A stretch of DNA of 64,000 nucleotides from assembly GCA_013327885.1 (NCBI GenBank), contig JABUMY010000014.1, positions 113,742 through 177,741 of the forward strand. The letters are read 5' to 3'. This DNA comes from Flavisolibacter longurius. GTDB lineage: Bacteria; Bacteroidota; Bacteroidia; Chitinophagales; Chitinophagaceae. The notes under the pieces were generated by a model. The model worked only from the letters and a program-made list of their open reading frames with translations, was not told the origin of the DNA and searched no databases. This document shows, in pieces, positions 35,479 through 44,393 of this stretch; position 1 is the stretch's first letter; each line of letters opens with the position of its first letter. The position numbers and the translations under genes are program-made.

Positions 35479-36642
35479 CTATTCGGAGCGAAAGACATCG
35501 CTGGCCGGCACGTCCACCGGTTTTATTTTCAGGCCTTCCCGCAGCGAGCCAACGCCTTCCACTACGATCTTGTCGCCGGGACGAATGCCACGTTCGACCA
35601 CGAAATATTGCCCGCCGCTGTTGTCGCGAATAGCGATCTCCACGCTTTTTACTGTAGCGGCGGTATCAAGCAGGTACACAAATTTTTTCCCCTGTATCTC
35701 GTAAGTTGCTTTTTGCGGAACCAGGATGGCCGTATCGATGGGCGAGGGTATGCGAACAATGCCGCTGCTGCCGCTGCGCACCACGCCATTCGGGTTGGGA
35801 AACGTGGCCCGGACACGAATGGATCCCGTTTCGGTGTTGATCTGCCCTGTGGCGGTTTCCACCCGGCCCTTGTTGGGGAACTCAGAGCCGTCGGCCAGGA
35901 TAAGCGATACCGGCGGCAGGGACCGAAGCCTTTCCTGTGTTGTCTTTCCTTTTGTTGTGGACGAAAAGGCCAGTGCCTGTTTTTCGTTGATGGAAAAATA
36001 AGCGTAAATATTTCCCGTGTTCGACACCGTGGTCAGCGGCTCGGCCGTGTTGCTGTTCACCAGGCTCCCAATCTTGTAGGGAATGCTCCCGATAACACCA
36101 TCCACCGGGCTGGTGACAATGGTGTAACTCAGGTTGGTTTGCGCATTGGCCAGTGTTGCTTTTGCCTGCGCCAGTGCCGCCTGCCGCGACTGCAGGTTGT
36201 ATTGTGCTGATTGCAGCTCGTAACGGCTTAGAATCCCTTTTTCTACCAGGGGCCGTACTTTGTTCACTTCCATCTGGGCGGCATTCACGTCTGCCGTGGC
36301 AATGGCAATGTTGGCCCTCGCTGTGCGAACCTCCTGCGCATATTGCGGCGCACTGATCTGGAAAAGCCGCTGTCCGCGCCGCACCGCTGCGCCTTCGTCA
36401 ACAAATATCCGCTCCATGTAGCCATCGATCTTGGGACGGATCTCCACGTTTTGCTGGCCTTCGATGGTAGCCGGGAATTCGGCATTGAGCACCACGCTCC
36501 GGGGTTGAATGGTCAAAACTTTGTAGTCCTTGACCACGCTGCCGGGAGCGGGTTGTGCCGCTTTGTCATTGCTGCCACAAGAAACAAAAATCGAAGCCAG
36601 TAAAGAAGAAAAGATCCATCGAACGATTCGCTGCTTTTTCAT
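35479..36642 (-). CDS. RND efflux periplasmic adaptor (membrane fusion protein)
   Basis: This 387-residue lipoprotein (lipobox FVSCGSN, Cys at 22) has the HlyD/AcrA layout: a lipoyl half (VEIRPKIDGYMERIFVDEGAAVRRGQRLFQI), an alpha-hairpin (about 100-165), the second lipoyl half and a beta-barrel. It links the pump to the outer-membrane channel. It is the first gene of the efflux operon and is divergent from an AraC regulator 269 bases away. Confidence 0.94.
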   Translation of the reverse strand: MKKQRIVRWIFSSLLASIFVSCGSNDKAAQPAPGSVVKDYKVLTIQPRSVVLNAEFPATIEGQQNVEIRPKIDGYMERIFVDEGAAVRRGQRLFQISAPQYAQEVRTARANIAIATADVNAAQMEVNKVRPLVEKGILSRYELQSAQYNLQSRQAALAQAKATLANAQTNLSYTIVTSPVDGVIGSIPYKIGSLVNSNTAEPLTTVSNTGNIYAYFSINEKQALAFSSTTKGKTTQERLRSLPPVSLILADGSEFPNKGRVETATGQINTETGSIRVRATFPNPNGVVRSGSSGIVRIPSPIDTAILVPQKATYEIQGKKFVYLLDTAATVKSVEIAIRDNSGGQYFVVERGIRPGDKIVVEGVGSLREGLKIKPVDVPASDVFRSE

Positions 36643-36806
36643 GTATGAAAAGTTTACCCTGCTTTGTTTATTTAGGCCAAACAGGGAGGAAAGGCTGCCC
36701 TTACACTATGTATTAAAAAAATATGCCCCGGGTAGGTTGTCAACCGGTGCCATCGTTCAGATTGCCACTGAAGAAATTTTTGTTTTGAACCACAGCTAAG
36801 GGAGGC

Positions 36807-36840
36807 CAAAATTACCTTTCCTGCAACGCGGCCTGTTGCA
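36807..36840 (-). promoter_or_regulatory. Divergent control region: -7 box and inverted repeat
   Basis: On the minus strand 36814-36807 reads TAATTTTG, an exact -7 box for the efflux operon with a leader of about 160 bases. Just upstream is an inverted repeat TGCAAC-N7-GTTGCA (36822-36840). Both lie between the adaptor gene and the AraC gene, so the repeat may bind that regulator. Confidence 0.4.
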
Positions 36841-36911
36841 CTAATAAGACGATACGTGGTACAATCGGGAAATTATGTTTTCATTAATCGCTTCGGGCCC
36901 GTAAACCGGCG

Positions 36912-37742
36912 ATGACTTTTTACCTTCATCCGCAAGGATATATGCCAATGAAGAAAGCAGAAGACACCCTTATCTTTTTACATTCCTTTTCCTCTGCCCG
37001 TGAAATGGAGGCCCTGCCCTGCGAGGGTTTTTTCCTGGTGCACTGGATAAGCGCTGACCAACCGGGAGTTGACAGCGATACACTTTACCTTGTACCGCCT
37101 TATTATGTGTATCACCCCGAAGAAGAAAGACAGAAAGGCCAGGTGCTCTGCTTTAGCAAAGAGTTCCTGAGCCTGGAGCCGCAGGAATTTTCGCTGGATA
37201 TTTTCCAGCTTTTTCGCAAGCAGGATGCGCTGGCCAGCTTTCGGCCTGGTGCACAACAGGCAGCCGAGTTGCAAAACATTTTGGTCATTCTAGCTGCGGA
37301 GCTTAAGAACGGGGATAATTTTTTGCTGGTGCGAACCTTGCTGAAAGCCTTTCTGCTGAAGCTTATTGGCGCCACCACCAAGTCTTTTACCGCATCGAAC
37401 CTGAATGAAAAACGGGTGCACGGGTTTATTTCGCTCCTTGAAAAGAATTACCTCACCGAGCGGAATGTGGGCTTTTACGCAGCCAGCCTGAATGTTTCCA
37501 CCAAGCGGCTGAACGAGATCCTGAAACGCAAATACAACCGCACCATTCACCAGATCATCCACGACCGTCTTGTTCGCGAAGCAAAACACCAGCTTTTTAT
37601 CAGCAAGAAAAATATCAAAGAGATCGCCTTTGACCTGGGCTTCGAGGACAAATCTTATTTCAGTCGCTTTTTCAAAAAAATGACAGGCCAAACGCCGGAA
37701 GCGTTTAAAAAAGGTATCGATCAAAAGGTGTTCCAGACGTGA
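36912..37742 (+). CDS. AraC-family transcriptional regulator, divergent from the RND operon
   Basis: This 276-residue protein has an N-terminal sensing half with little recognisable cupin signature and a C-terminal AraC DNA-binding domain (about 175-270: GFYAASLNVSTKRLNEILKRKYNRTIHQIIHDRL, then IKEIAFDLGFEDKSYFSRFFKKMTGQTPEAFKK). In-frame ATGs also occur at residues 11 and 13. Position and orientation suggest it controls the RND pump. A word-repeat block begins immediately after its stop codon. Confidence 0.9.
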   Translation: MTFYLHPQGYMPMKKAEDTLIFLHSFSSAREMEALPCEGFFLVHWISADQPGVDSDTLYLVPPYYVYHPEEERQKGQVLCFSKEFLSLEPQEFSLDIFQLFRKQDALASFRPGAQQAAELQNILVILAAELKNGDNFLLVRTLLKAFLLKLIGATTKSFTASNLNEKRVHGFISLLEKNYLTERNVGFYAASLNVSTKRLNEILKRKYNRTIHQIIHDRLVREAKHQLFISKKNIKEIAFDLGFEDKSYFSRFFKKMTGQTPEAFKKGIDQKVFQT

Positions 37743-37860
37743 GACGAGAAACGAGAGACGTGAAACGACAAACGTCAGAGGTGAGACAGGAAACCGATAC
37801 TGTATTGCTGATTCTACAAGAGAAAAAATATCCCAATATCCTACTATCTCAATATCCTGC
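37743..37860. repeat. Two different post-stop word-repeat blocks between convergent genes
   Basis: Directly after the AraC stop (37743-37794) come units of GACGAGAAACG, GAGACGTGAAACG and ACAAACGTC. At 37826-37860, ending two bases before the DegP stop, come units that read in DegP sense as GGATATTGAGATAGTA. The two blocks are unlike each other, so this is not an inverted repeat; each follows the stop of its own gene. Confidence 0.6.
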
Positions 37861-37862
37861 CT

Positions 37863-39401
37863 TTAGGCGCCCATCGAAAACGTAAACCCTATACGGGATC
37901 CGTCGGGTGCAATACCCAGGAGCTGAACCCTTCCGCTTTGTGCCGCCACCAGGGCCTGCTCCAGTTCCTCCGGGCTGGTAACCGCCCTCCCGTTGATAAA
38001 AGCTATGATGGTTCCCGGTGGAATACCGATACGGTCGAAAAACCCACCGGCCACCACTTCTGAAACCACCACGCCCCCTTCCAGGTCAAAGCGTTCCTGC
38101 AAGCTTTCTGGTAAGGTTGAAAACCGGGCACCCAGTTTTTCGTAAATGGCTTCTAACGATTCCTGCCGGGCGGCCTGCAATTCGTCTTCGCCTTTTAGCG
38201 TGACGGTTGTTTTTTGCACGGAGCCCTTGCGCAGGTAGGTAAGGCTAACCTTGTCGCCGGGGCGATGCCGGGCAATCATTTCAGAGAATTCAGCCGAAGA
38301 AAACAGCTGCACGCTGTCGATGCTTTGAATAATATCACCTTCCTGTAAACCTGCTGCCGCAGCGGCACTTCCTTCCTGAATACCGGTGATGAACACACCT
38401 TTTACCGAACCGGGATTGATGCCCTGCTGCCGCAGGAACTGTTCTTCGTTGGCCGGTGAAGGAAAGGATACACCCAGCACGCCTCGTTTTACTTTTCCGT
38501 AGGCTTTCAAGTCGTCGAGGATCTTTTTGGCAAGATTGACCGGCACGGCAAACGCATAGCCGGCATAGCTACCGGTCATAGAAGCAATGGCCGTGTTGAT
38601 GCCTATGAGTTCGCCCCTTGTATTGACCAGCGCACCGCCGCTGTTACCGGGGTTGATAGCCGCATCGGTTTGAATAAACGATTCAATGGCGGTATTGGCC
38701 TGCCCGCCTGCCGAGAACGAAGACGAACCCTGGCGGTTGATAATGCCAATGCTTCGCCCCTTGGCACTGACGATACCCGCCGTAACGGTGGTGTTGAGCG
38801 AAAACGGGTAACCCACCGCCAGCACCGGTTCGCCTACCTCCACATCATCGGAGTTGCCAAGTGAAACAAACTGCAGGTCTTTTGCCTCTACTTTTAAAAG
38901 GGCCAGGTCAGTGTCGGGGTCCCTGCCCACCAGTTTTGCCGCAAAAAGTCGCCGGTCGGGAAACACCACTTCAATCTGGCTGGCGCCTTCGATCACATGG
39001 TTGTTGGTGGCAATAAAGCCATCGGCACTGATCACCACTCCGGAGCCGGAACCGGCAGACGGCGCTCTTCGCCTGCCACCAAAATAAGAGGCTGCATCGC
39101 CGCTTTCGTCGTACAATGTTTTAATGTGTACCACGCCGGGTGTAACCGCTTTGGCAGCGGTTACAAAATTTACTGTGCCCGGTGCCGCTGTCGCTTTATT
39201 ACCCGCCGCTGCTTGCGGAAAACCATTGCCAGCTTCCCGGTCCGGCTTATTCCGGCAGGCATCAAGGAATAATAAAATGCTACAGGCACAAATGAGGAAA
39301 AGGGCTTTTTGCAAACCGGTGCTGCTGATCCTTGCTACAAAATTTTTACTGCTTGAATATTTTGCCTGCATACAATGCATTCGTTTGATTCCTGCGGTCA
39401 T
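37863..39401 (-). CDS. degP: DegP/HtrA-type serine protease, membrane-anchored lipoprotein
   Basis: This 512-residue protein has a hydrophobic signal with a lipobox (LFLDAC, C49), a trypsin-like domain with triad H135 (NNHVIEG), D165 (DTDLALLK) and S254 (NPGNSGGAL), and two PDZ domains (about 305-400 and 425-510). It degrades or refolds damaged envelope proteins. The N-terminus is long before the signal; ATGs at codons 8 and 11 would shorten it and make a more usual signal peptide. A palindrome lies about 100 bases upstream of the start. Confidence 0.93.
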   Translation of the reverse strand: MTAGIKRMHCMQAKYSSSKNFVARISSTGLQKALFLICACSILLFLDACRNKPDREAGNGFPQAAAGNKATAAPGTVNFVTAAKAVTPGVVHIKTLYDESGDAASYFGGRRRAPSAGSGSGVVISADGFIATNNHVIEGASQIEVVFPDRRLFAAKLVGRDPDTDLALLKVEAKDLQFVSLGNSDDVEVGEPVLAVGYPFSLNTTVTAGIVSAKGRSIGIINRQGSSSFSAGGQANTAIESFIQTDAAINPGNSGGALVNTRGELIGINTAIASMTGSYAGYAFAVPVNLAKKILDDLKAYGKVKRGVLGVSFPSPANEEQFLRQQGINPGSVKGVFITGIQEGSAAAAAGLQEGDIIQSIDSVQLFSSAEFSEMIARHRPGDKVSLTYLRKGSVQKTTVTLKGEDELQAARQESLEAIYEKLGARFSTLPESLQERFDLEGGVVVSEVVAGGFFDRIGIPPGTIIAFINGRAVTSPEELEQALVAAQSGRVQLLGIAPDGSRIGFTFSMGA

Positions 39402-39495
39402 TTTTGAAATGCAATCTCTCTGGTTCTAAAAAGGCGAAACAGGTTTAGAATGCGGGAAACGAGAGATCATCTTTTGTTCTCTGCACATGCCCTAT

Positions 39496-39511
39496 CGGTT
39501 AGGCCTAACCG
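39496..39511. promoter_or_regulatory. 16-base perfect palindrome upstream of degP
   Basis: CGGTTAGGCCTAACCG is self-complementary and lies 95 bases upstream of the degP start and just after the NDH-2 gene. It has no T-run on the minus strand, so an operator is more likely than a terminator. Confidence 0.35.
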
Positions 39512-39527
39512 AAAAATATTACTCCTT

Positions 39528-40814
39528 TTACTCCACAGCTTCTTTGGGTGTTTGCTTTCGTTCGGGCCGGATAATGAGCCGCAGCGTGGGATCGTTGGTA
39601 AGAAAAGACCAAAACCAGCTAAAGGCCAGCTCCACCTTGTTGCGAAAGCCAATAAGCGGGATTATGTGAATAAACAACCACACCAGCCAGGCAAAAAATC
39701 CCTTGAACGAAACCTTGGGCAGATCGGCCACAGCGTTGTATTTCGAAATAATGGCCATGCTGCCTTTGTCGTTGTACAAAAAAGGCTTCATCGGTTCTCC
39801 GTTCAATGCCAGCACCAGGTTTTTTGCCAGCTTTTCTCCACCCTGAATGGCTACCTGCGCCACCTGCGGATGCCCGTTAGGAAACCGCTCATCGCTTGAT
39901 TGCAGGGCCAGGTCGCCGAGGGCAAAAATGTTGGTGGTGCCCTGCACTTTATTGAAAGCATCCACCAGCAGGCGGCGACCGCGACCCACCATTTCCTTTG
40001 GCAGGCCTGGCACCTCACGGGCAACTACACCCGAAGCCCAGATCAATGAGCAGGTTTCCAGCGTACGGCCATCGGCCAGCACCACTTTGCCATCAACATA
40101 ATCTTTCACGGCCATGTTCAGGATCACATGCACACCCAGCTTTTTCAAAACCGACAGCGCATTGCCCTGCGCTTTTTTGCTCATAGGCGCCAGCAACACA
40201 GGACCGGCATCCACCAGGTAAATATGGGTGCCAAAATCCGGGATCTCGGGATACTCCTTGCGGGCAATGTTTTGTCCCAGTTCGGCCAGCATACCGGCCA
40301 GTTCCACTCCGGTAGGACCACCACCTGCAATAACGATGTTCAGCAAACTATCCCGCTGTGATTTGTCTTTAGCCTTAGTTGCTTTTTCCATGTTCAGCAG
40401 CAGGGCATTGCGCAGGTTCAGTGCTTCATCAATGGTTTTCATGGGCAGCGCCGACCGCTTTACGTTCTCCATACCAAAATAATTGGTTTCGGTACCCAGG
40501 GCCAGCACCAGGTAATCGTACGAAAGCTCGCCGTTGGTTGTTTCCACCGTGTTGGAATCCGGGTTTACACGCAGCATGGCACCCATATGAAAGCGAATGT
40601 TGTCCTTTTGCTGAAACATGCGGCGGAAAGGATAGCTGATATTGGAAGGCTCAATAAAGGCGGTGGAAACCTGGTAGAGCAAAGGCGGGAAAAAATGATA
40701 ATTGTTCAGGTCTACAAGCGTGATGTGAAAGCGACGGTCTTTTGCCAGTTTTTTGATCATGTTGATACCGGCAAAACCGCCGCCGATAACAACCACTTTT
40801 TTTACATCGTCCAT
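39528..40814 (-). CDS. ndh: Type II NADH dehydrogenase (NDH-2)
   Basis: This 428-residue flavoprotein has an FAD-binding GGGFAG motif near residue 12 (VVVIGGGFAGINMIKKL), an NAD-binding GGGPTG motif near 170 (IVIAGGGPTGVELAGMLAELG) and the FALGDLA segment of FAD enzymes. The C-terminal about 70 residues contain a hydrophobic segment (FFAWLVWLFIHIIPLIGF) that anchors NDH-2 to the membrane. It passes electrons from NADH to menaquinone without pumping protons. It appears to be a single-gene unit. Confidence 0.93.
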   Translation of the reverse strand: MDDVKKVVVIGGGFAGINMIKKLAKDRRFHITLVDLNNYHFFPPLLYQVSTAFIEPSNISYPFRRMFQQKDNIRFHMGAMLRVNPDSNTVETTNGELSYDYLVLALGTETNYFGMENVKRSALPMKTIDEALNLRNALLLNMEKATKAKDKSQRDSLLNIVIAGGGPTGVELAGMLAELGQNIARKEYPEIPDFGTHIYLVDAGPVLLAPMSKKAQGNALSVLKKLGVHVILNMAVKDYVDGKVVLADGRTLETCSLIWASGVVAREVPGLPKEMVGRGRRLLVDAFNKVQGTTNIFALGDLALQSSDERFPNGHPQVAQVAIQGGEKLAKNLVLALNGEPMKPFLYNDKGSMAIISKYNAVADLPKVSFKGFFAWLVWLFIHIIPLIGFRNKVELAFSWFWSFLTNDPTLRLIIRPERKQTPKEAVE

Positions 40815-41135
40815 TGTTAAACTCCTTTTGTTTTCGATCCTTGTTTTGATACAACCAGTCGGGAATTGGTCCCTGTTTCATCTTGTACGGAGCAGACGTT
40901 GCCAGCGTTGGTGCAAACGCAGGTTTCAAAATTATTCTTCCTGCTTACCAACAAGGCAAAGTTACTACCGGGTAAAGGTTTTTGGCTTTTTGTGAAAACT
41001 GTTGACAAGCTACAAGCACAATCACTGGCTTGTCTTTGCAGCACGACAAGCTTCCGCCAATGCCTGCATGGCAGTAAGCAACTATCTTGCCTTTAAAATC
41101 CAGTATCTGCAAATGGCTTTTTTGAGATCCGGCTG
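40815..41135. other. 321-base spacer upstream of ndh
   Basis: I see no gene. It contains two candidate minus-strand promoter boxes for ndh, described at 40927-40964, and otherwise nothing recognisable. Confidence 0.5.
40927..40964 (-). promoter_or_regulatory. Candidate ndh promoter
   Basis: On the minus strand, TAATTTTG (40934-40927) is an exact -7 box, with a TTTG 22 bases upstream (40960-40957). That TTTG is itself part of a second exact -7 match, TAACTTTG (40964-40957). Either could serve. Confidence 0.45.
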
Positions 41136-42353
41136 TTATTCATTGAGCACCACCACCACTTTTGCGTTGGTTTGTTCGGTGGAGGAAATAAAAACTTCGT
41201 AACGTTTGTCCTTTGCCGTTACCGTCATCAGCGATGTATTGGGCGGAATGCTGCCAAGGTTATTGGCCACCATGATCAGTTCGTGCACCGGCTGCCCATT
41301 GCTCATATTGATACGAAAGGTGATGGGCTTGCGGGAAAGGGCCTGCCGGTCAACGATCAATACATTGTTGTGATAAACACTCACTGTGTCGCCGTCGATC
41401 TGCCCGTTGTCATAAAGATCGATCCGGAGTTCTCCGGCTTCGGTCTTGATCTGCCGGACTAACTGGTTGGTGCGCTGCTTTAACACCGGCGGCGGAGGCA
41501 CCAGGGTTAGCTTTTGCGAAACGGGCCTGGGTGTGGCATCTACCGTTACTTTTTCAACAAGCCGTGAAACCGTTGGCTTACTGGCGGGACTTGCCGGGTT
41601 GGCCGGCGGCGGTGTTTTTTTTACGGTTTTAGGCACGGCAGCCGGCACTTTTTTCACCACCGGTGGAACAGTCTTTGGCTTATCGACCTTTACCGCTTCC
41701 GGCACCACGCATTCCTGGAAGGTGATGTCGTCCATGGCAAAATCATTACCGCAACCACCCGGTGCATTGTTTTGCATTACCAGCACCAGATCGGTAATAT
41801 TGGCCGGCACTGTAAACCGGGCCCGGTGTGGTGTCCAGTGGGGATACTCTACCCGTCCAATCTCACCGGTGTTGAACCTTGCCACCACCTTGCCACCGGG
41901 TGCCTGCAGGCTGATGGTAAGATTGGGAAGCAAGGGGTAAGGACATTTTCTTGTGGGGCGGCAAACATTCATCACAAAAAAACCAAACTGGTAGGTTTTG
42001 CCGGGCTTGAAGCCGCCAACCCGGGTGGTGAAAAAGATACCTTCTTCGTAGGCTGAATTCACCAATAACATGTTGCCGTCTGCATCGCCGGGTGTATGAT
42101 CGGTTTCCAGCGTGTGCCAGTCGCCCCTGAAACAATCGGAGGTGTAAGAGGTGTAAGAATAGTGACCATCGGAAGGACAGGACGTACCGACCTTGCTATA
42201 ATGCGACAGCGCGGCCTGTGTAAAATCGGGGGTGCTGCCTGTACCAAAATCAAGTCGAACAAAAGGTGGTTTAAAGGTGCAGGTGGCCGTTTGCGAGGTG
42301 GCTTCGGTGGTAAGAACGGCACAACAAATCCACAGAAAGAATCGTGCTCCCAT
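41136..42353 (-). CDS. Secreted protein with jelly-roll-like domain and Pro-rich linker, function unknown
   Basis: I do not recognise this 405-residue protein beyond its layout. It has a signal peptide (about 1-21), a Cys-containing N-terminal domain of about 195 residues ending GCGNDFAMDDITFQECVV (a pattern seen in carbohydrate-binding-like or MAM-like sandwiches), a Pro/Lys/Val-rich linker (about 215-300, with PPVVKKVPAAVPK and TPPPANPASPASKP), and a C-terminal beta-domain of about 100 residues (AGELRIDLYDNGQIDGDTVSVYHNNVLIV). The last domain resembles repeats in other Bacteroidota surface proteins. It may be an adhesion or surface-display protein. It is flanked by spacers and has no operon partners. 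Confidence 0.7.
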   Translation of the reverse strand: MGARFFLWICCAVLTTEATSQTATCTFKPPFVRLDFGTGSTPDFTQAALSHYSKVGTSCPSDGHYSYTSYTSDCFRGDWHTLETDHTPGDADGNMLLVNSAYEEGIFFTTRVGGFKPGKTYQFGFFVMNVCRPTRKCPYPLLPNLTISLQAPGGKVVARFNTGEIGRVEYPHWTPHRARFTVPANITDLVLVMQNNAPGGCGNDFAMDDITFQECVVPEAVKVDKPKTVPPVVKKVPAAVPKTVKKTPPPANPASPASKPTVSRLVEKVTVDATPRPVSQKLTLVPPPPVLKQRTNQLVRQIKTEAGELRIDLYDNGQIDGDTVSVYHNNVLIVDRQALSRKPITFRINMSNGQPVHELIMVANNLGSIPPNTSLMTVTAKDKRYEVFISSTEQTNAKVVVVLNE

Positions 42354-42899
42354 CAGTACCGGTTTTTTGTGTACCTAAAAGCTACACGAATTCTACGGGT
42401 TCAGCAAAAAGAATCAATGAGCGGTAAGAAGCTTAAAGCCGGGCCCGGTGCTTGTTTTAGGCCTTTTACATTGTCAACTACAACTATTTGTAAATAAAAT
42501 TTATGTGGATAAACAGGCTCCATCCTACTCTTCTCTTTTTAGCTTCAACACGATAGCCTTTTGTGCAGAAAAAGGCCGTGAAAACAGAAAGAAAAATTTG
42601 GAATAGGCTTACTGAAAAGACTACCTTCAGTAGCAGAAAGGGCTACTGTCCTCCTTCATCGGTATCACAGTGACCAATTCAGAAAGCATCGGGTTAGTAA
42701 GTAAATTGGCTTCGGCCACTCTATTTTAAGCTCCGGTGCTTTTCTTTTTGCCCAAACGGGAAAAGGGTTTATCCATCTTGTTTTGCTTAACAGCTCTTCC
42801 CTTCTTTTGTTTTTCCTTCCACAAAGCGCTCTTCCGGTTCAAGCGGCATTTTTATTGCAGCTCTTCTCTCTCCTTTCTTAATCAAAAGGTGCAAACAAC
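42354..42899. other. 546-base divergent spacer
   Basis: No gene is visible. Two small hairpins occur: GCCTTTT/AAAAGGC (42556-42576) and CAGTAGC/GCTACTG (42628-42648). I found no exact -7 box for either flanking gene. Confidence 0.5.
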
Positions 42900-43907
42900 A
42901 TGGCAGTTAACAATACACTCAGCAGGCGCCAGGTACTAGGCGGCATTGGAACCGGTTTGGCCACGCTTATGGTAACACCGGTGCTGGCCGGTGTGATCCC
43001 GACTTCATCAGAAGTGCCCTCGCCGCAGGAGTTGGTAGATCCCACAAAAAAATACCCGCGTCCGCCGTTTAAAAGCCAGTCGCAGCCCTGGCCGGGCCTG
43101 GCCCGCGACATGGATCCTCGTCCCGATCATGGCGAAAAAAGCTACAAAGGCTCCGGCAGGCTTACCGGTAGAAAAGCACTCATTACCGGCGGCGACTCCG
43201 GCATGGGCCGCGCAGCCGCCATTGCCTATGCCCGCGAAGGTGCCGATGTGGCCATCAACTACCTGCCGGCAGAAGAACCCGATGCACAGGAAGTGGTGGC
43301 GCTGATAAAAGCAGAAGGACGAAAGGCTGTTGCCATACCTGGTGACATTACCACGGAAGATTTTTGCAAGCGATTAGTTGCCGAAGCGGTGCAGCAATTG
43401 GGAGGACTGGATATCCTGGTAAACAATGCAGCCCTGCAGCAAACAAAGCCTACGATTCTCGACATCAGCTCAGAGCAGTTTGACCGCACCATGAAAACCA
43501 ATGTGTATGCACCTTTCTGGATAACAAAGGCAGCGCTGCCGCACTTGAAACCTGGCGCTGTGATCATTGCCACTACATCGGAGCAGGCCTACGATCCTTC
43601 GGCCGAACTGCACGATTATGCGCAGACAAAAGCAGCCAATATGAGTTATGTAAAATCGCTGGCAATGCAACTTGGTCCCAAAGGCATTCGGGTGAATGGC
43701 GTGGCACCGGGCCCTATCTGGACACCTTTGCAGGTAAGCGGTGGCGCCACGCAGGAAAAGCTAAAACAGTTTGGCGGGCAAACACCCATGGGCCGGCCGG
43801 GTCAACCGGTAGAACTCGCGTCGATTTATGTGCAGCTTGCCGCCAATGATGGCAGCTATGCCACAGGGCAGATCTACGGCTCTTCGGGCGGAAGCGGCAA
43901 CCCGTAA
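42900..43907 (+). CDS. Short-chain dehydrogenase with a twin-arginine signal (YghA/GSP39-like)
   Basis: This 335-residue protein has an SDR core from about residue 85 that matches the YghA/general-stress-protein-39 group: GGDSGMG near 95, NNAA, YxxxK in HDYAQTKAAN and the end YATGQIYGSSGGSGNP. Upstream is an 80-residue N-terminal part starting with a Tat-type signal, SRRQVLGGIGTGLATLMVTPVLAG. This would send a folded, cofactor-loaded oxidoreductase to the periplasm. The segment KSQSQPWPGLARDMDPRPDHGEKSYKGSGRLTGRKALITGGD is usual for cytoplasmic relatives. Substrate unknown. Confidence 0.85.
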   Translation: MAVNNTLSRRQVLGGIGTGLATLMVTPVLAGVIPTSSEVPSPQELVDPTKKYPRPPFKSQSQPWPGLARDMDPRPDHGEKSYKGSGRLTGRKALITGGDSGMGRAAAIAYAREGADVAINYLPAEEPDAQEVVALIKAEGRKAVAIPGDITTEDFCKRLVAEAVQQLGGLDILVNNAALQQTKPTILDISSEQFDRTMKTNVYAPFWITKAALPHLKPGAVIIATTSEQAYDPSAELHDYAQTKAANMSYVKSLAMQLGPKGIRVNGVAPGPIWTPLQVSGGATQEKLKQFGGQTPMGRPGQPVELASIYVQLAANDGSYATGQIYGSSGGSGNP

Positions 43908-43994
43908 GGGATGGTGTGAATAACCATTTTACCAATTTTCGGTTGTTGATGGGTGTGAGAGCGTGCCATCCAAAGCCGTTTGCTTTCCGTTACA

Positions 43995-44393
43995 CTAGCC
44001 TTCTTTTTTCAATACCTGGGGATCATTGTCGTCTGGCTTTGATATGCCGTGCAGCTTATCTGTATTGGTTTCATACATGCCTTCCAGTTCATCAATGATG
44101 GTATGCTTCCACATTTTTGTTTTGATCAGATAAGAGGCACGGGCAATCAGTTGCGCACTGACCGGCGCCGTTACCGTGATAAAAAAGATAATGGCCAGTA
44201 CCCGTGAGGTCACACCCACATTCTGAAAGTAAAGGGCGGCGCCAATCAAGATCAATCCCACACCCAGCGTAGCAGCTTTTGTGGTTACTGACAGCCGCAG
44301 GTAAAGGTCCGGCATGCGCAGCATGCCGATAGATGCCAGCAGAATGGCAATGGCACCAATGCCGGACAACAGCATGATCAAAAAATTAATCAT
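43995..44393 (-). CDS. mrpG: Mrp Na+/H+ antiporter subunit G
   Basis: This 132-residue subunit has three helices and the MrpG pattern RMPDLYLRLSVTTKAATLGVGLILIGAALYF, with ISAQLIAR-like PVSAQLIARASYLI in the third helix. The hydrophilic tail of about 40 residues is longer than usual. I chose the ATG at 44393, which overlaps the mrpF gene by 8 bases; a longer frame to 44522 would run through mrpF. It is the last gene of the seven-gene operon, convergent with the SDR gene. Confidence 0.93.
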   Translation of the reverse strand: MINFLIMLLSGIGAIAILLASIGMLRMPDLYLRLSVTTKAATLGVGLILIGAALYFQNVGVTSRVLAIIFFITVTAPVSAQLIARASYLIKTKMWKHTIIDELEGMYETNTDKLHGISKPDDNDPQVLKKEG

